Source: Haliotis asinina (lineage: Eukaryota > Mollusca > Gastropoda > Lepetellida > Haliotidae). From it: DNA of 64,000 nucleotides. A model generated the notes under the pieces. That model had not been told where the DNA came from. It saw nothing but the letters and a program-made list of their open reading frames with translations, and searched no databases. The position numbers and the translations under genes are program-made. This document shows positions 34,751 to 46,858 of the stretch, one piece after another (positions within the stretch are counted from its first letter, which is position 1; each line of letters starts with the position of its first letter). Location of the stretch: assembly GCF_037392515.1 (NCBI RefSeq), contig NC_090290.1, positions 34,121,753 to 34,185,752 on the forward strand. Reading direction: 5' to 3'.

Positions 34751-36620
34751 GTTTATCGGATATTGTCACACAAGAGTAGTATTGATGAGATTCTGTCATA
34801 CGTATGTATTTGCTAGCTTGGCAACAGAATATCATTTGGAACATTAAATTGCACGCTAGATTACATTACCATTTGATAGACTCCTTTTGGAGCTACTATT
34901 CCGGCCATATAGTCTTGGATGGTGACGAACTCGATGTGGCAGGTTTGAACATTGTAGAGTGAAGGGCAGTCAATCTGTGTATGCTAATCTGTACTTATAT
35001 GTGTAACATGTTTCCTCAGAGAAACATCAGTGACAAACATTTCCTTTGCCCTTTTTACCGATTGTCCAATAAATGTGTGCAATTATTGTCAGCCTGTACA
35101 ATCTTCGTCAACGTCCTAGTTTTGGTAATTGAAATGACACCTGTCATTTGAAATGACAACGGAACTAGGTGTTCCAAAGCAAAACGTAAGGATAATGTTA
35201 TTATTTAGTACGTGGTTTTTGTTCCAATGGGACTGTAGTAATGCGGCGTTCATGTACCGAAAAATCTTGAAATAGGAGAGTCGATCGTATTACTTTGATG
35301 GCTGTGTCATTTGAAGTCGGGGAGAACATTTATTCAGAATGTACAACATGTCAATCTTTGTTCTACAAGAATTCGTTTTCACATAATTATCAGTTTTCTC
35401 TAGTTTTGTGCCACATTGCATGACAAGAATGGCTATTTACAATACTTTAATCCGAGTGTTGGTAAAGGGATTGTTTGTTTATGGGAGGTTGCAAGTCACT
35501 AGATGTCCTGCTTATCAATACACATGTACATCTGTGTTTTCCCTGGATGACTCTGTACACTACAATGTAGACTGAATGTTGACATTTTAGTTACAGCAAA
35601 TAGGGCTTTATATGCTTGCTCCATAAGAACAGTTCACCCCTGTTCTAAAGAGATATTGAGAGGCTATTTTCCAGTCATTATTTCATTATAGGTCCCATTT
35701 GTCATCAATAATGGATTATCTTTTCCAGCCGCCCATTAACAGATTGCCGTCCAAACATTCAGTAAATCCTTCGCTGAAAGTTTTTAATGCATCGTGTATA
35801 TGTGATTGGATATGGAAATGTTTCTTAATCAAAGCTACCACAAAGGAAGTAGGTCGTACTTAATATTTCATTTACTAAGTGATTCATGATGTCTGTGTTA
35901 CCTCAACATAAAACATATTACATGAGTATCAAATTACATACGAATCTGTTCAATGTGAAAAGTACGTACAGATATATACAGATATATAGATTTCATTTTA
36001 AACTTGCTGACTCCATATAAGTATGCATCAACCCAAAACAAAGGGGCACCGTATCCATTCTGGATCTGTGCATACACAATGGTGATAGTTTCTGTCTGAA
36101 AATGTATCCCACAACGGAGTATTTTGACATAGATGAATGTCGGGATTCAAAGCGTAAAAAAAAACACTATAGTGTCGTGGGTAAAGTGTTTTAAGGCACC
36201 TCTTGGTATGTTCTATTTGACATGTCGTTTTACATTAAAACCTATCTCAAAGCAGAAATTACCGCTCTTGTACCTGGAATCTTTACAAAGGTTAGAGTGT
36301 GTATGCAAACAATATGATTTCGTTTAGTGTTAGCTTCTTATTATCAAACTGGTCAACGTGTAATGCAAATGTTTTATCACCTGATGACTCTCTAAAAAAC
36401 CCATAAATTGTAAAACACAGATATGTAGTGGTTTCATGATTAATATATTTTAGTCGATTTCTCATCGGTACATTTTAATTGGTTCATCCTCAAACTTAGT
36501 CATTGAATAATATAAACTTCAAGTCAATAATATTTTCAACTAAAATGCCACACCGGGTATCTCAAGACGCTACAGGGGGTTAACTCTCTTAAGGTGATAT
36601 ATCATATTGTCACTCAGTGC

Positions 36621-36717
36621 ATTACCATAGTGACACATTGAATTACAATAGTGACACATTGCATTACAATAGGGACATATTGAATTTCCGTAGTGACACG
36701 CCGAATTCCCAAGTGAC
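36621..36717 (+). repeat. 21-bp minisatellite, about 4.6 copies
   Basis: The unit is attacaatagtgacacattga; successive copies diverge step by step (attaccatag, attacaatag, attacaatag, atttccgtag, attcccaag). Confidence 0.85.
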
Positions 36718-37179
36718 GTGTTATGCTCAAGATCGATTTTAAATTTCGTTTGAGCTCATATCTGCACAAACATTACAAAGATGTGCATGCTTTTCGTTGA
36801 AGGCAAATATACAGGAGCATTTGAAAATGTCAATATTAAAAAAGATATTAATTTTGGTTGGGATTTGGTGAGAGTGTTGCATTTCTAATGTTTGAAATTG
36901 TGCTTGAAATATAAACAACACAATATGAGCTAAAGCTAAATGAATTCAACCCCTACTTCTTAAAATGCTTGACATGTATATTTCCTTATATTTCATTTAC
37001 ACTGTATTGTTTGTTTGTTGGTATATATTTTATAGTGTGAAGCAATGATTGAAGAAAGTGATAGACTTAGATGTGCAGTGCAGAGCAAAAGGTACAAGGT
37101 ATTAAGATCCATATTGGAATGACGATAGGCCACGTTGCTGTTAGACTGCTTGTTGCATCATAATATTTCAGTCCATTTG

Positions 37180-38255
37180 CGTCACGCTAGTTCAGTGTTA
37201 AAGGCACAATGCACAGTTGAGAGAAGATTCGGGAAAGAAAAGCTTGTCTGAAAAGATGGGTTTTAAGGTTTGTTTTGAAAGTTGATAGAGGTCCTGGGAG
37301 AATGATCACCCGAGGAACACTGTTCCAACATGAGGCTGCGGTAAAGGTAACGGAAGGTTTTTTATCTGACTTTACGCATGCTGAGGGGCTGCTTGTGTCA
37401 TAGTGGTTGAGCAGGAAGGCGCTGAGGTTGTTGAGGTACTTGTAGGTTATGCAAAAGACCTTGCATACGATTCTGTGAGAGGCTGGAAGACAGAGTAGAC
37501 CTGTTAGATTTGGTGTTGTTTGGTCTCGTTTATTATATTGACTTATCAGATTATTCTGGCAGTAGTGCTCTATATGGAATTATAGGGGAAAGAACCAAAC
37601 TTGTGTTGGAGTCAACTATCAGATATATTCTCTGATGTTCCCGATGTTCCTGAGTTGAAAATATGACATTTTGACAAGATGGTTGACGGGTCTTCCGAGA
37701 CTAAGCACTGGGTCGATGATGATCCCAAGATCTCTGACAGATTCTGACGAGGAAATGGTGCACTGTCTAAAAGTGAGTCTGCATGTTTCCGTTTTGCTTT
37801 GGTTGCAATCAGCATACATTCAGGTCTAGTGTCGTTTAACTTCAATTTGTTTTGGCAAGGCTGTCTGCAGCATTGCTGACAACCAATACATCAGGCTGGA
37901 ACATCCTCATCAGTTCTGAACCTTCGGCATATTGATGGCGAAGAATATCATGATCTTGAACACCGCCGACAAGGGGGTTTGTGTACAGGGTAAAATTTAC
38001 ATGGACTAGTACCGAGCCTTGTGGTACTCCACATGTTAGTTCCAAGGGATCAGCTAAACGCCCATCAAGGAAGACAGATTGCTGGGAAATCTGAGTGAAA
38101 TCATGCCATCAGCTGCCTATCTATGTGATATTCAGTCCGAAAACCCCAGATCAAGCAGTTGTGGTCCATGGTATCAAATGATGAACTCAGATCCAGGCAA
38201 ACGAGCAGAGTAGGATTATCTCTGTCCACACCAAACCTAACAGCGTAGGCTAGGG
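37180..38255 (-). pseudogene. CR1/Jockey-like non-LTR retrotransposon, reverse transcriptase and C-terminal fragment
   Basis: In minus-strand order: RT motif A region (LLVCLDLSSSFDTMDHN, about 38165-38215), SVFLDGRLADPLELTCGVPQ and GSVL (motif B, about 38010-38070), the catalytic-box position reading YAEG instead of YADD (about 37910-37935), then KLNDTRPECMLIATKAKRK, a frameshift, LGIIIDPVLSL and SYFQLRNIGNIR, and the C-terminal WNSVPRV and STFKTNLKTHLF. These are standard landmarks of a CR1-like ORF2. Loss of the catalytic aspartates, the frameshift and the missing endonuclease domain show it is dead. It lies inside the unit-B-specific 2.77-kb segment. Confidence 0.85.
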
Positions 38256-39169
38256 TTCAGATTTCACGTTGAAAATATGAACTTTAACGTCGCATTTCAG
38301 TTTCAAAGAGATCACTTCATTTGCACAAGGAATGTACCAGTTCATGTCTTCATTAAGTTTTACTTGTCTTGATGTGCAAACCTTTCACTTGTTATTGTTT
38401 GTAATAGCTGTTGTCTGTTATTTTCTAGGTTCAAGAAGCTTTCACTCCGTGTGTGAACTGGAACTAACACAATGATTATGTTCATTAACTGTTAATCACA
38501 TTTGTTAGATTTTGGATTACATTCTCTCAGTGAATCGAATTTGCATATGCAGATTTAATCACGCTTGTTCCCTCCCATGTTATCACGTTTGACATCTGAC
38601 GTACCGAGGTGACCCTTGAGTAATGGGGGTACGCGTAGGCCAGTATCTCAATTCCATACCCTGGTGGGCCACAGTTATAACTGATCATTTCTATTGACCT
38701 AATTACCAGCCACTGAACAGATTGACTTGCAAGTATACAAAGAAACGCGAAGCTGTGACGTCACTAAGACCGCATAAGCTTTTTCTTCGTAAATTGGCAG
38801 TTTCAGAGCGTCCATGTAACGACAAGGGGGACTGGATCGGTTGGTCAGAAAAAAAGGCTCTACGAAATCTCGAGAATCAAATTGTTCTAACTGTTCATAT
38901 TCATATAATCAGCCGACTCGTGTGTGGGTCAGACGGTTACAACTCGTCTCAACCGCCCGATGTCCATGTCAGTTCTATCGGGGTAATATACTGACGCATG
39001 TCGTCGCCCCGACTGGTTCGATTTTTTGTCTTTCAGGACGACTTGCGTTCACCGTGGTCAAATTTCAAAACCAGGACCTCCTTGGATGCTATCCAGGGGA
39101 TTGGAGCCCTTTCAGTTTCACTGAGTCCTATCAGACATTATCGACGACTTACCCTATGGCAGTACGTGT

Positions 39170-39605
39170 GTGAACCCTGCCGTTTTTTAAGATTTTCTAA
39201 CAAATATCACCACACTTCTCGATATGTGTCGATACCAGTCGATGTGTGTTCCCTATATTCGTTCGGCATTTTCATACAATCAATTCCTGAAACTAAAGAA
39301 CAAGGTTGTCAGTTATTTTCGAGTGTTGACAACTTCTCAATCATCAACGTTCGTGGCTTGGAACACGTTTTCTATTTATCTATTCTGTTTAGCTACCAAA
39401 ATCACTCTTTAAAGGCAGCAGCGATTCCTGTTGTAAACTTCTTAATTGTATATGGCCGATGTTGTTCATATTTACAGTCCGTTTGCGACAAAATGTTACC
39501 GATGAACCGCAATCTAACACAAAAACTAATGGACATTAAAAATTTAAACCAAAGCGAAGTGTAATAAAAACAGCAGACGAACTCTAGAAAAATGGCATAA
39601 TGGTT
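39170..39605. other. No supported gene
   Basis: A 188-codon plus frame runs over 38998-39564. Its first part lies in duplicated DNA whose unit C counterpart (55390-55470) does not keep the frame. It has no recognisable domain and is treated as chance. Confidence 0.4.
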
Positions 39606-39609
39606 GTCA

Positions 39610-40240
39610 CAGGGAATATATGGTCGTATTGTCAGCAAAGAACAGCAAAACATCTTGCATTATTACATTAGATAATACTTCAGGTCGTCTTCTGTCCACG
39701 CAAGTAAAGACTATGGCCAATGCTAGTCGTTTACTTAAGAAGTATAAGGTCACTTTGCCAACAACACAATTAATAGATATACGTGTAATTAATAATGTAT
39801 TTGGCAACTATATCATAGGTCTTAAGACCCAAATACTACTGAATAAACATCTGTTCTGTTCTGATATTATACGAAAGGGTGAACGTTGTCGGCTCTGGTT
39901 TCACCATACTAACCCAGGTTACCTATGTTTCTTGTACCAAGAATCGAAACGGGTCCCCCAATGTCTTCACGTTAAGCGGTGTTTGGTCTCACCGTTGAAG
40001 ACATAGTACGGTACGTTTATGTATATATTTCAGTTCCATCATCAGAGAAACTACTTTCATGCAAGACAGTGATGAAATTCGTTTCAAGGCCCCTGTATCC
40101 AATGGTGATATCTGTGCTTTTTGTGGTAAATTTCGATCCCCTCAGTCGGAGACATGGTTGTCACTTTGCTGATGACATTGGTCTCAACACAGATTCCAAC
40201 TTACGTTGGTGGGTATCCTTGTATATTATGCTATTCCCCG
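39610..40240 (+). repeat. Partial duplication copy: blocks r and s
   Basis: Block r (39610-39930) has cagcaaaacatcttgcatta, ttacattagataatact and gctctggtttcaccatacta. Block s (about 40150-40240) has tgacattggtctcaacaca and gattccaa, matching 24290-24350 and 44840-44900. A decayed extra copy just before unit C. Confidence 0.55.
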
Positions 40241-40249
40241 ATAAGTCTT

Positions 40250-42450
40250 CGAACTACTTTCAAACACTCCAGACAAAACTCACTCCAGCAAAATAGACCA
40301 ACATGTGTTTCTGACATTGTCGTTTATGCAAGTTCATTACGTTCAGAAATTGAACCAAACTTCGTCTGCGGGTTGAATATAGAAGCTGACACCTTTATAG
40401 GATATATATTTATATATCACATTCACTTGGTGCGCATCAACGTTCACATGAAGCCACATGGAATACGTTCATGCCGTATTGGTGTTTGACAGTCGTGGTA
40501 TCTTTATGAAATATACCTTAGATATTTTGAAACTATCTGTGTTCTTTTGGCTCTTGACATAAGTGATATCAATAGTACGGTACAAAATCATTGTACAAAA
40601 TCTACTGTACGGTCTCACACAAGCAGTATCTCTTGAGGAATACAGATTAGGATGACAAATATTTATATATCGCAGTTTCTTGGCGCGTATCACGGTCTGC
40701 ATAAAGCAATACGGATTATGTTCATGTCGTGTTCTATTTGTATTTCGCTTTCGTAGTATCTTCATGAAATATAACGGCCAACAGATCGTGTACCATATAT
40801 ATGTGCCATTTTGGCTTCTTTGAATTAGATTTTATTGCTTATACACGTCACTCTTCAATGGGCAATGTGTTGATCATTGCACACACTGGAGAAAATGCCT
40901 GCCCAATGCACGCACAGTTGCACAGGTTGGGTGTTTACACAACTATTGTATCATTTTGGAAACTGTTCCCAATTGATTTTTTCCTCCAATTTACAACCCC
41001 AGGGGAGTCCGGTGTTCTAGATATTGCCAGCACTCAACTGCTGGTCGTAAGAGGCGAGGGACCTGTAGATGCTGTAATACCTTCAGCTTACAAAATAACA
41101 ATCCGAAGTTATCGAACGCTTTCTTTAATTCAAGAGCCATGGGAGTTAGGGGTTCATCATGTTCAGTCCTAACTCCATATTTCTCTTCGCAAGATGCGAG
41201 TGAACTAGTAACAAATTTAGATTTTTGCGTTAAAAATAGTATGCAAAAAAACTATCCCGGTCATAAAATGCCAGTAAATGAAACGGGGTTATTAGGTTCG
41301 TTGACCAAGTTTATACTTGTCTGAAACCATGGATTCTGGCACTTAACATCAAACACTGGATTGATTCCAGTCGTGATAAAGTTGGATTATTTATGAATTC
41401 ATCTCAGAAAAAATATATTTATAGACGGACTGAATAAAGAGTGATTGAGGAGTGCAGTTTCAGCTAGCTTGTGATTCTTCGCCTAAGCAGCAATTTTTGT
41501 GCTGAGCGGTGGGCCAATCCTTTAAATGCCTCAACATCCATTATCTTGGACATTCTCAAATATTAATGAATAACATCTAAGCCTTCATTTAGGATATAAA
41601 TAATGTCGAACCGCTTTGGAAGACGAATAATATGAAAATGTTGCTGTATAATGACGAGCGTGATATGGCAATGATAAAAGCTGCATAATGCAGTACATGT
41701 AAATATCTACGGATATAAGATGCAGCCTACATTACAATACATATAAATTCAAGGTGAACCACAAAGATAAGAAGATGCAATAAATAAAAATATGGAAAAT
41801 AAGAAGATGCCTCTCTAACCTCTTCCATTTATTCAAACACTTTCCATATACATACATATACCTCGAGCACAAATGACTTGTATGAACAATTCAATATCAG
41901 AATATATTCTAGTTGTGCCTTGAATGTATGTGGTCAATAAGAAGACGGGTACTGATAACATTCCGAGTTTAATGGTAACAATATCTACATGTCTAGGCCA
42001 GCATACTTCAGAAATATTTTTTGCACTTCCATATAATTCAATAACGTCAGTGATTGGCCTTTGTCAAGAATATCAGTGAGCACATGTAGCAAAGTCAGTG
42101 CAGTTCAATTTTGAATCGTTTCAACGGTGAAGGACGATGTAGACACCGGATCCTTGTCGGTCCACTGGAAAGGACAAAATCTGAACACGACAGGAAACTA
42201 TAACGTATAGGCGACGATGCACCCCTTGCTTGCAGAAGTCGAGCATGTGTCCTCTGTTCAAACAGTAATGAATGAATGAAGTGGCCAGAGACTCCAAAGA
42301 AAATCACCACGTTAGTGTCCTAAGTTCATTTTGAGATATAACGAAAATGATCTCATATAATACATACATTCGTTCCTCCGATACAAGTTTCATATACACT
42401 TTTTGCCCATATCCAGTTATGCATGTAGACATGACATAAATCCCAAATTC
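40250..42450. other. No supported gene
   Basis: Noncoding. A 123-codon frame at 40801-41172 has no recognised domain; near 41040 it overlaps gctggtcgtaagaggcga, which resembles the 3' part of F3. Confidence 0.4.
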
Positions 42451-43539
42451 CAAGCAACACAGCTGACGTCACAAAACGTTTGTAGTAGTTTACGAGATTC
42501 TTTTGTGCCAAAAAAGGGCTCTTACCTTACAGCACCTTGTCTTCTGGATGTCCCACAGGGAAAGGACTCAACAATGAAATGCATTCTCTTCAATCCATCT
42601 TTGATGAAGACAATCAGTTTGTTCAAGCACTATGAAATCACTGAATCTAATTTGCTGACGGCTTGGGAGAAATAGCTGGAAGTAGGACGTCGGTTATAGC
42701 AACCATCATGCGCTTACATAAGAAATAACAAAGAGGTTATCGTCTCAAGACTCTATCAAAGAAAACCATTGTCATGGCGTCTTTTGTTTGATTCAACATA
42801 ATCTGATGAACAATCGTTAGCTGAGCAAGAAAATCTGAACTCACGAAATAGTAATTACATTTTTGTTTTTGAGTGCATTTTTTCTGAAGGAAGTTTATTT
42901 GTTCAGATTATTGGTGACCGCAACTAATGACAGAATAAATACGACAATAGACTGTGATTGTTACGTCGTAAAAAGCCAAGATAATATTTTCACATGTATC
43001 ATAAGTATTTAGTGACGTGGATCAAAGAGTGACTACGTGAAAGTCAATAATTATAGTTTTGCAGTATAGCATCAGTAATTTATGAGGAAAGTGACTGCAA
43101 CAGTATCAACGCGAAAGTTTATAGACAAGTTGTTGATGGAGGTTGAATACAAACTCTATCAACTATATCCAGTCGACAATTTATCTGTTTTGTTACCAAA
43201 CATTTAGTAGACCTTTGTGTGTTGATATTGAAGCTTGGGCATGAAAAGGAAGATAGCAAGATAGAAAGATTCAGAGTGTGAGTGAGTGAGTAAGCAAAGC
43301 TATAAAAAGTAGGCGAGTTTGTGGGTGATAACTGGTGACAGCGTAGATGGGCTAGCGTGTCTGAGTGAGGTATTATTTATAACATCCATCCGTGTGTTTT
43401 ACAGATATCATCCTGAGTTAACCTGATGTTGGCACACTCAAGTGGTGGGAGAAACAGAGGAGGATCACGATCAAGACGTCTGTGGAAATGCCAGTAGTAA
43501 GAGAATAAATATACTCGAGTTATTTGTTATATTTATTCC

Positions 43540-43690
43540 TTATAAAAGTAAGGAGTAGTGGAGCAGTCAAGTGGTTAAAGCGTTTCCTCATCTCGCCGAA
43601 GACCCGGGTTCAATGTGTGAAGTCCACTTCTAGTGTCCCCTGTGTGATATAGCTGGAATATAGCTAAAAGTAAAACTAAATGCGACTAGT
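43540..43690 (+). mobile_element. F2 tRNA-headed SINE in unit C
   Basis: Head: gcagtcaagtggttaaagcg (A-box region) and gacccgggttcaatgtgtga (B box). Tail: ctgtgtgatatagctggaat, atagctaaaagtaaaacta. Absent at the matching place in unit B (22650-22870). Confidence 0.8.
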
Positions 43691-46619
43691 ATAAGTGTAG
43701 AATTGCACCTGCTAAACGCATGTGCTGAAATGTGTTTTACGTAGTTTTCGAGCACTCCAGGGTTGGTCAAGGTGACTGATGGGAGGACATTAAGGCGAAG
43801 CCGGAGAAGGAGTCCATTTGGAATTACACATAGAGTTTGTTGAATGAAGGTTCTGAGATTACTCCGACTACACAAATGTGTAATTTGGTGGATTTAGTGA
43901 CTCCCAATTTTATCCAACAATATGCGAAGCCCATTTCCTGTTTCCGAACAAATGGATGTCGTAAAGTTTCATGTACTGTTGAAAATGTGGCTACGTTAAT
44001 AGTGTCATGCACACCATTAAACAGAAATGTATTGGAACTTGATTTGCTTGTTCATCTTCAAAAGCGAAAACACGGGCAGTTTGTTGAACTTGAAATACTA
44101 GTCAGTGCTGACCTTTGTCAGGTATTTGTCCAAATACAAATAAACCATACATAGAATACAAGACTGACTGGTACGTGTGAATACAGTTAATAATTTTTTT
44201 CAAGTAATTTGTTCTCAAAAACATCGATGTACCGATGTACACGTGTGTGTACATCTAGGCAAAAGTTGTAATGAAGCGTTTATGACCATCAACAAACAAC
44301 ACCAAGACATCGTGGATTATTGCAACTGATTGTCCTTCAAGTCATCGCTCATCAAGTGGCCAAGTCACAAATGACAATGGCTTTGACCACTGTTGGTATG
44401 GTGAGGTCTGTCTACTCCTTTAAGGAGTCCATAGACCATGGTCAACGACACATTTATCAGAGGTTGTATGGCACACTGGATTTCAAAAGGCAAGTTCCTA
44501 AACTATGGCGTATTAGACTCTAGTTTCACCATCCCAAACTTTTATTAATTGTTTTGTTTGATACAACGAAATGTGTATGACGACCTATTCAGACATGTCA
44601 GCGGGAGATAATTTGAGCAATCATCATCATCTATGCCCTTTAGAGTACAGTAAAACTTGATCTACCAAGTGACTGTGCCTGACAACCCGAGCCTTCCAGT
44701 CATCTCCGACGACTCTTCAAGGTTTCTGGAGAAGTTATAAACAATGTAGGTTTCTGCAGTAACTGTATACAGAGAAGACCTTGGTAATCCAGTGACCTGA
44801 TATGCTAGTGATAGTATACTATGCTAACTACAAAGGCATGATCGTTATGATCCTGATGTCATTGGTCTAAATGAAGATTTCCAATCATGCAGCTCAGTGT
44901 ATATTTCCTATATGCCTATATTTCCATTAATGTAAGAAGTCTCAAATTTGAAAACATGTCAAAATACATAGCCAACTACGTGTGAAGGATATAGTTGAAG
45001 TGCAGGCGTGCTTCATAGGGGGAAACATGGTTTAAATGGAGAACTTCTAGACTGTGGAGGAAAGGTTTTACTGCAACTGTGGAGAACATGGTTTACGTGC
45101 AGAAGTTCGACACGAAATTCGTATTGTAAATTTTGTGTATGAACAGTTTCTTCATTTCAGTATTTCGGTACAGATCCTTGTATCATTGTCAAGCACATAA
45201 GTCAATGCCGAAGCTTTTTCAGCTGATCGATGTGCTCTTGGTCGATTCCAAATATTACATGAACAGGAAAAAGGTATGATACGAACACTCTTGGTCTCGG
45301 CAAAGCCAGAACGAGAACGTGGGACGAAATATACAGCATGTACTTCAACTGAAAATAACAGGTAGACTCATCGCACGTTCAATGAAACTTATTTCCATCT
45401 CTTTGATTTAATGGAATCTGCCAATCGTCAGCTGTGCAGGATGCAACGGAGTCTAATAGACTAGTTAGGCTGTTATTTTAATGTGCACATCCCAGGTTTT
45501 GCAATGCAGTTAGTTCATATTTTGGACATTGGTGTCTGCAACAATGATCAAACAACAAAACTATTAAGAAATGACAAGTAACGATTGGAATAGTTTCAAT
45601 AATCATATCATCCACGATTTAGTTGTTATGTTCATAATAATGAGTTATGACAAGGAGTTGTGTTAAACATGATATATAGTCTGTAATACCTACCGTGGCA
45701 GGCAGAAATTATATTTGTGCAGTTATTGCATGAATGAATGTCCAACTAAAAGCAGTAAACTTTTTAACAGAAGGTTGCTTGTGCAAATAAACGCAAAACT
45801 GATGAGTCAGTGAGTGCGTAGGTCACTCTTTTATGTAATGTCGATTTATGTGTTTCAAGTATATCCTGGCATGCGACCTTGACACTGGAAGATCCATATG
45901 ATAGACGTCTGACCTTACGTTTTATATGGTGCGTGCCGTGGTGACAAAGATCAGAAGTAGGACATGAGTGGAATCTGAAAGTAACGTCGCGGTAACATGC
46001 TGATAGATATGCTTAGAGTAGATACAAAAAACTTTGCCAATAATATTTTGTCATGGTCGTAAATCGCTTCATATCGTTCAAATGTTCATTTTGCGTCATC
46101 AATAATCTGCTTCGTGCAGCCATTAACTTCGAATAGACCTGAAACAATTAGCTTTCTATTTCGATAAAAGAATTACTTAATGCTGACGTGTCCTCCTTTA
46201 CGGCAGAACAATGACCTCATCTGAAAAAAAACAAACCTGTAAACATCAAGAGATGATCAAAGCTCTGAAATGTAATGTAAAATATAAACGATGTTCAGCC
46301 TTGAATATCCACACTAATCGGACAACGTAATGGTTTGAATCCGCGAAAAAGCATTGATCAATTACTGGAAAATCCTTAAATTGATATTAAGTACACGGAA
46401 AGCAATTAAATAATACGTTTTATATCGGTGAAATCATTAAATTCAACAAACTTACTATTGTTTCACTCTGCTATATTCGAAAGCCGGCGTGTGGAATGTC
46501 ATATTTTAACTAAACCTTTCCGCTTTATGAACAATCATTTTGACTTCCGCTCACAAACTAAATATCCAAAGTCTCCGTGTCGTTAATGTCCTTAACTAAG
46601 GCAGCACATATAGCAACTT

Positions 46620-46858
46620 CTCCGCGGGAAAGTTAAATCACGTCAATGTGGAAGTTGTATAAAGGTTCCATTCAATAAAGACTTCTTATTTCTGAAGCAA
46701 TCAGCAGTGAGATTTAACACTAAACCCCTATTCTGTTTCCCAAGAAAGACGTGATCGTTAAATCTTAAATGGTTTATTTTTCTGCTTTTCAGAAAGAGAA
46801 CTATAATTCGTCGCGCCCGGCAATGTTGCGGAGGCGCCTGACTCACAACTAACAATAC
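46620..46858. other. Best-conserved block between duplication units (copy C)
   Basis: Partner of 26103-26370. Here a minus-strand frame of 86 codons (46643-46903) stays open and contains the shared core. On the plus strand tttctgcttttcag precedes aaagagaactataattcg, as in unit B. Which strand, if either, is functional cannot be settled from two copies. Confidence 0.6.

Larger units (their letters stand above)
35938..38706. other. 2.77-kb segment present in unit B, absent from unit C
   Basis: Unit C joins acatgagta directly to attaccaggcactgg, while unit B has 2,769 bp between the equivalent points. The 6-mer aattac occurs at 35932-35937, at 38701-38706 and once in C, which would fit a target-site duplication around an insertion; a deletion in C is the alternative. 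The segment carries the minisatellite and the LINE fragment below. No terminal repeats were recognised. Confidence 0.6.
21640..39150 (+). repeat. Segmental duplication unit B
   Basis: Colinear with unit C block by block: 21640-22290 with 42455-43090; 22870-23660 with 43740-44530; 24120-24400 with 44690-44910; 24900-25770 with 45360-46230; 26000-27340 with 46530-47770; 27490-27750 with 49440-49660; 29680-30420 with 51170-51600; 31540-32470 with 51890-53400; 32550-33010 with 53450-53700; 35080-35930 with 53870-55080; 38700-39150 with 55085-55470. Identity looks like roughly 65-80% by eye, with many indels and unit-specific insertions. No intact gene is shared. Exact limits need a dot plot. Confidence 0.85.

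Noticed and set aside
38998..39564. 188-codon plus-strand frame.
   Set aside because: No recognisable domain, and its first part lies in duplicated DNA that does not keep the frame in unit C.
40801..41172. Frame containing HTGENACPMHAQLHR, resembling a zinc-finger linker.
   Set aside because: The C2H2 cysteine and histidine spacing is not met and part of the frame resembles SINE sequence.
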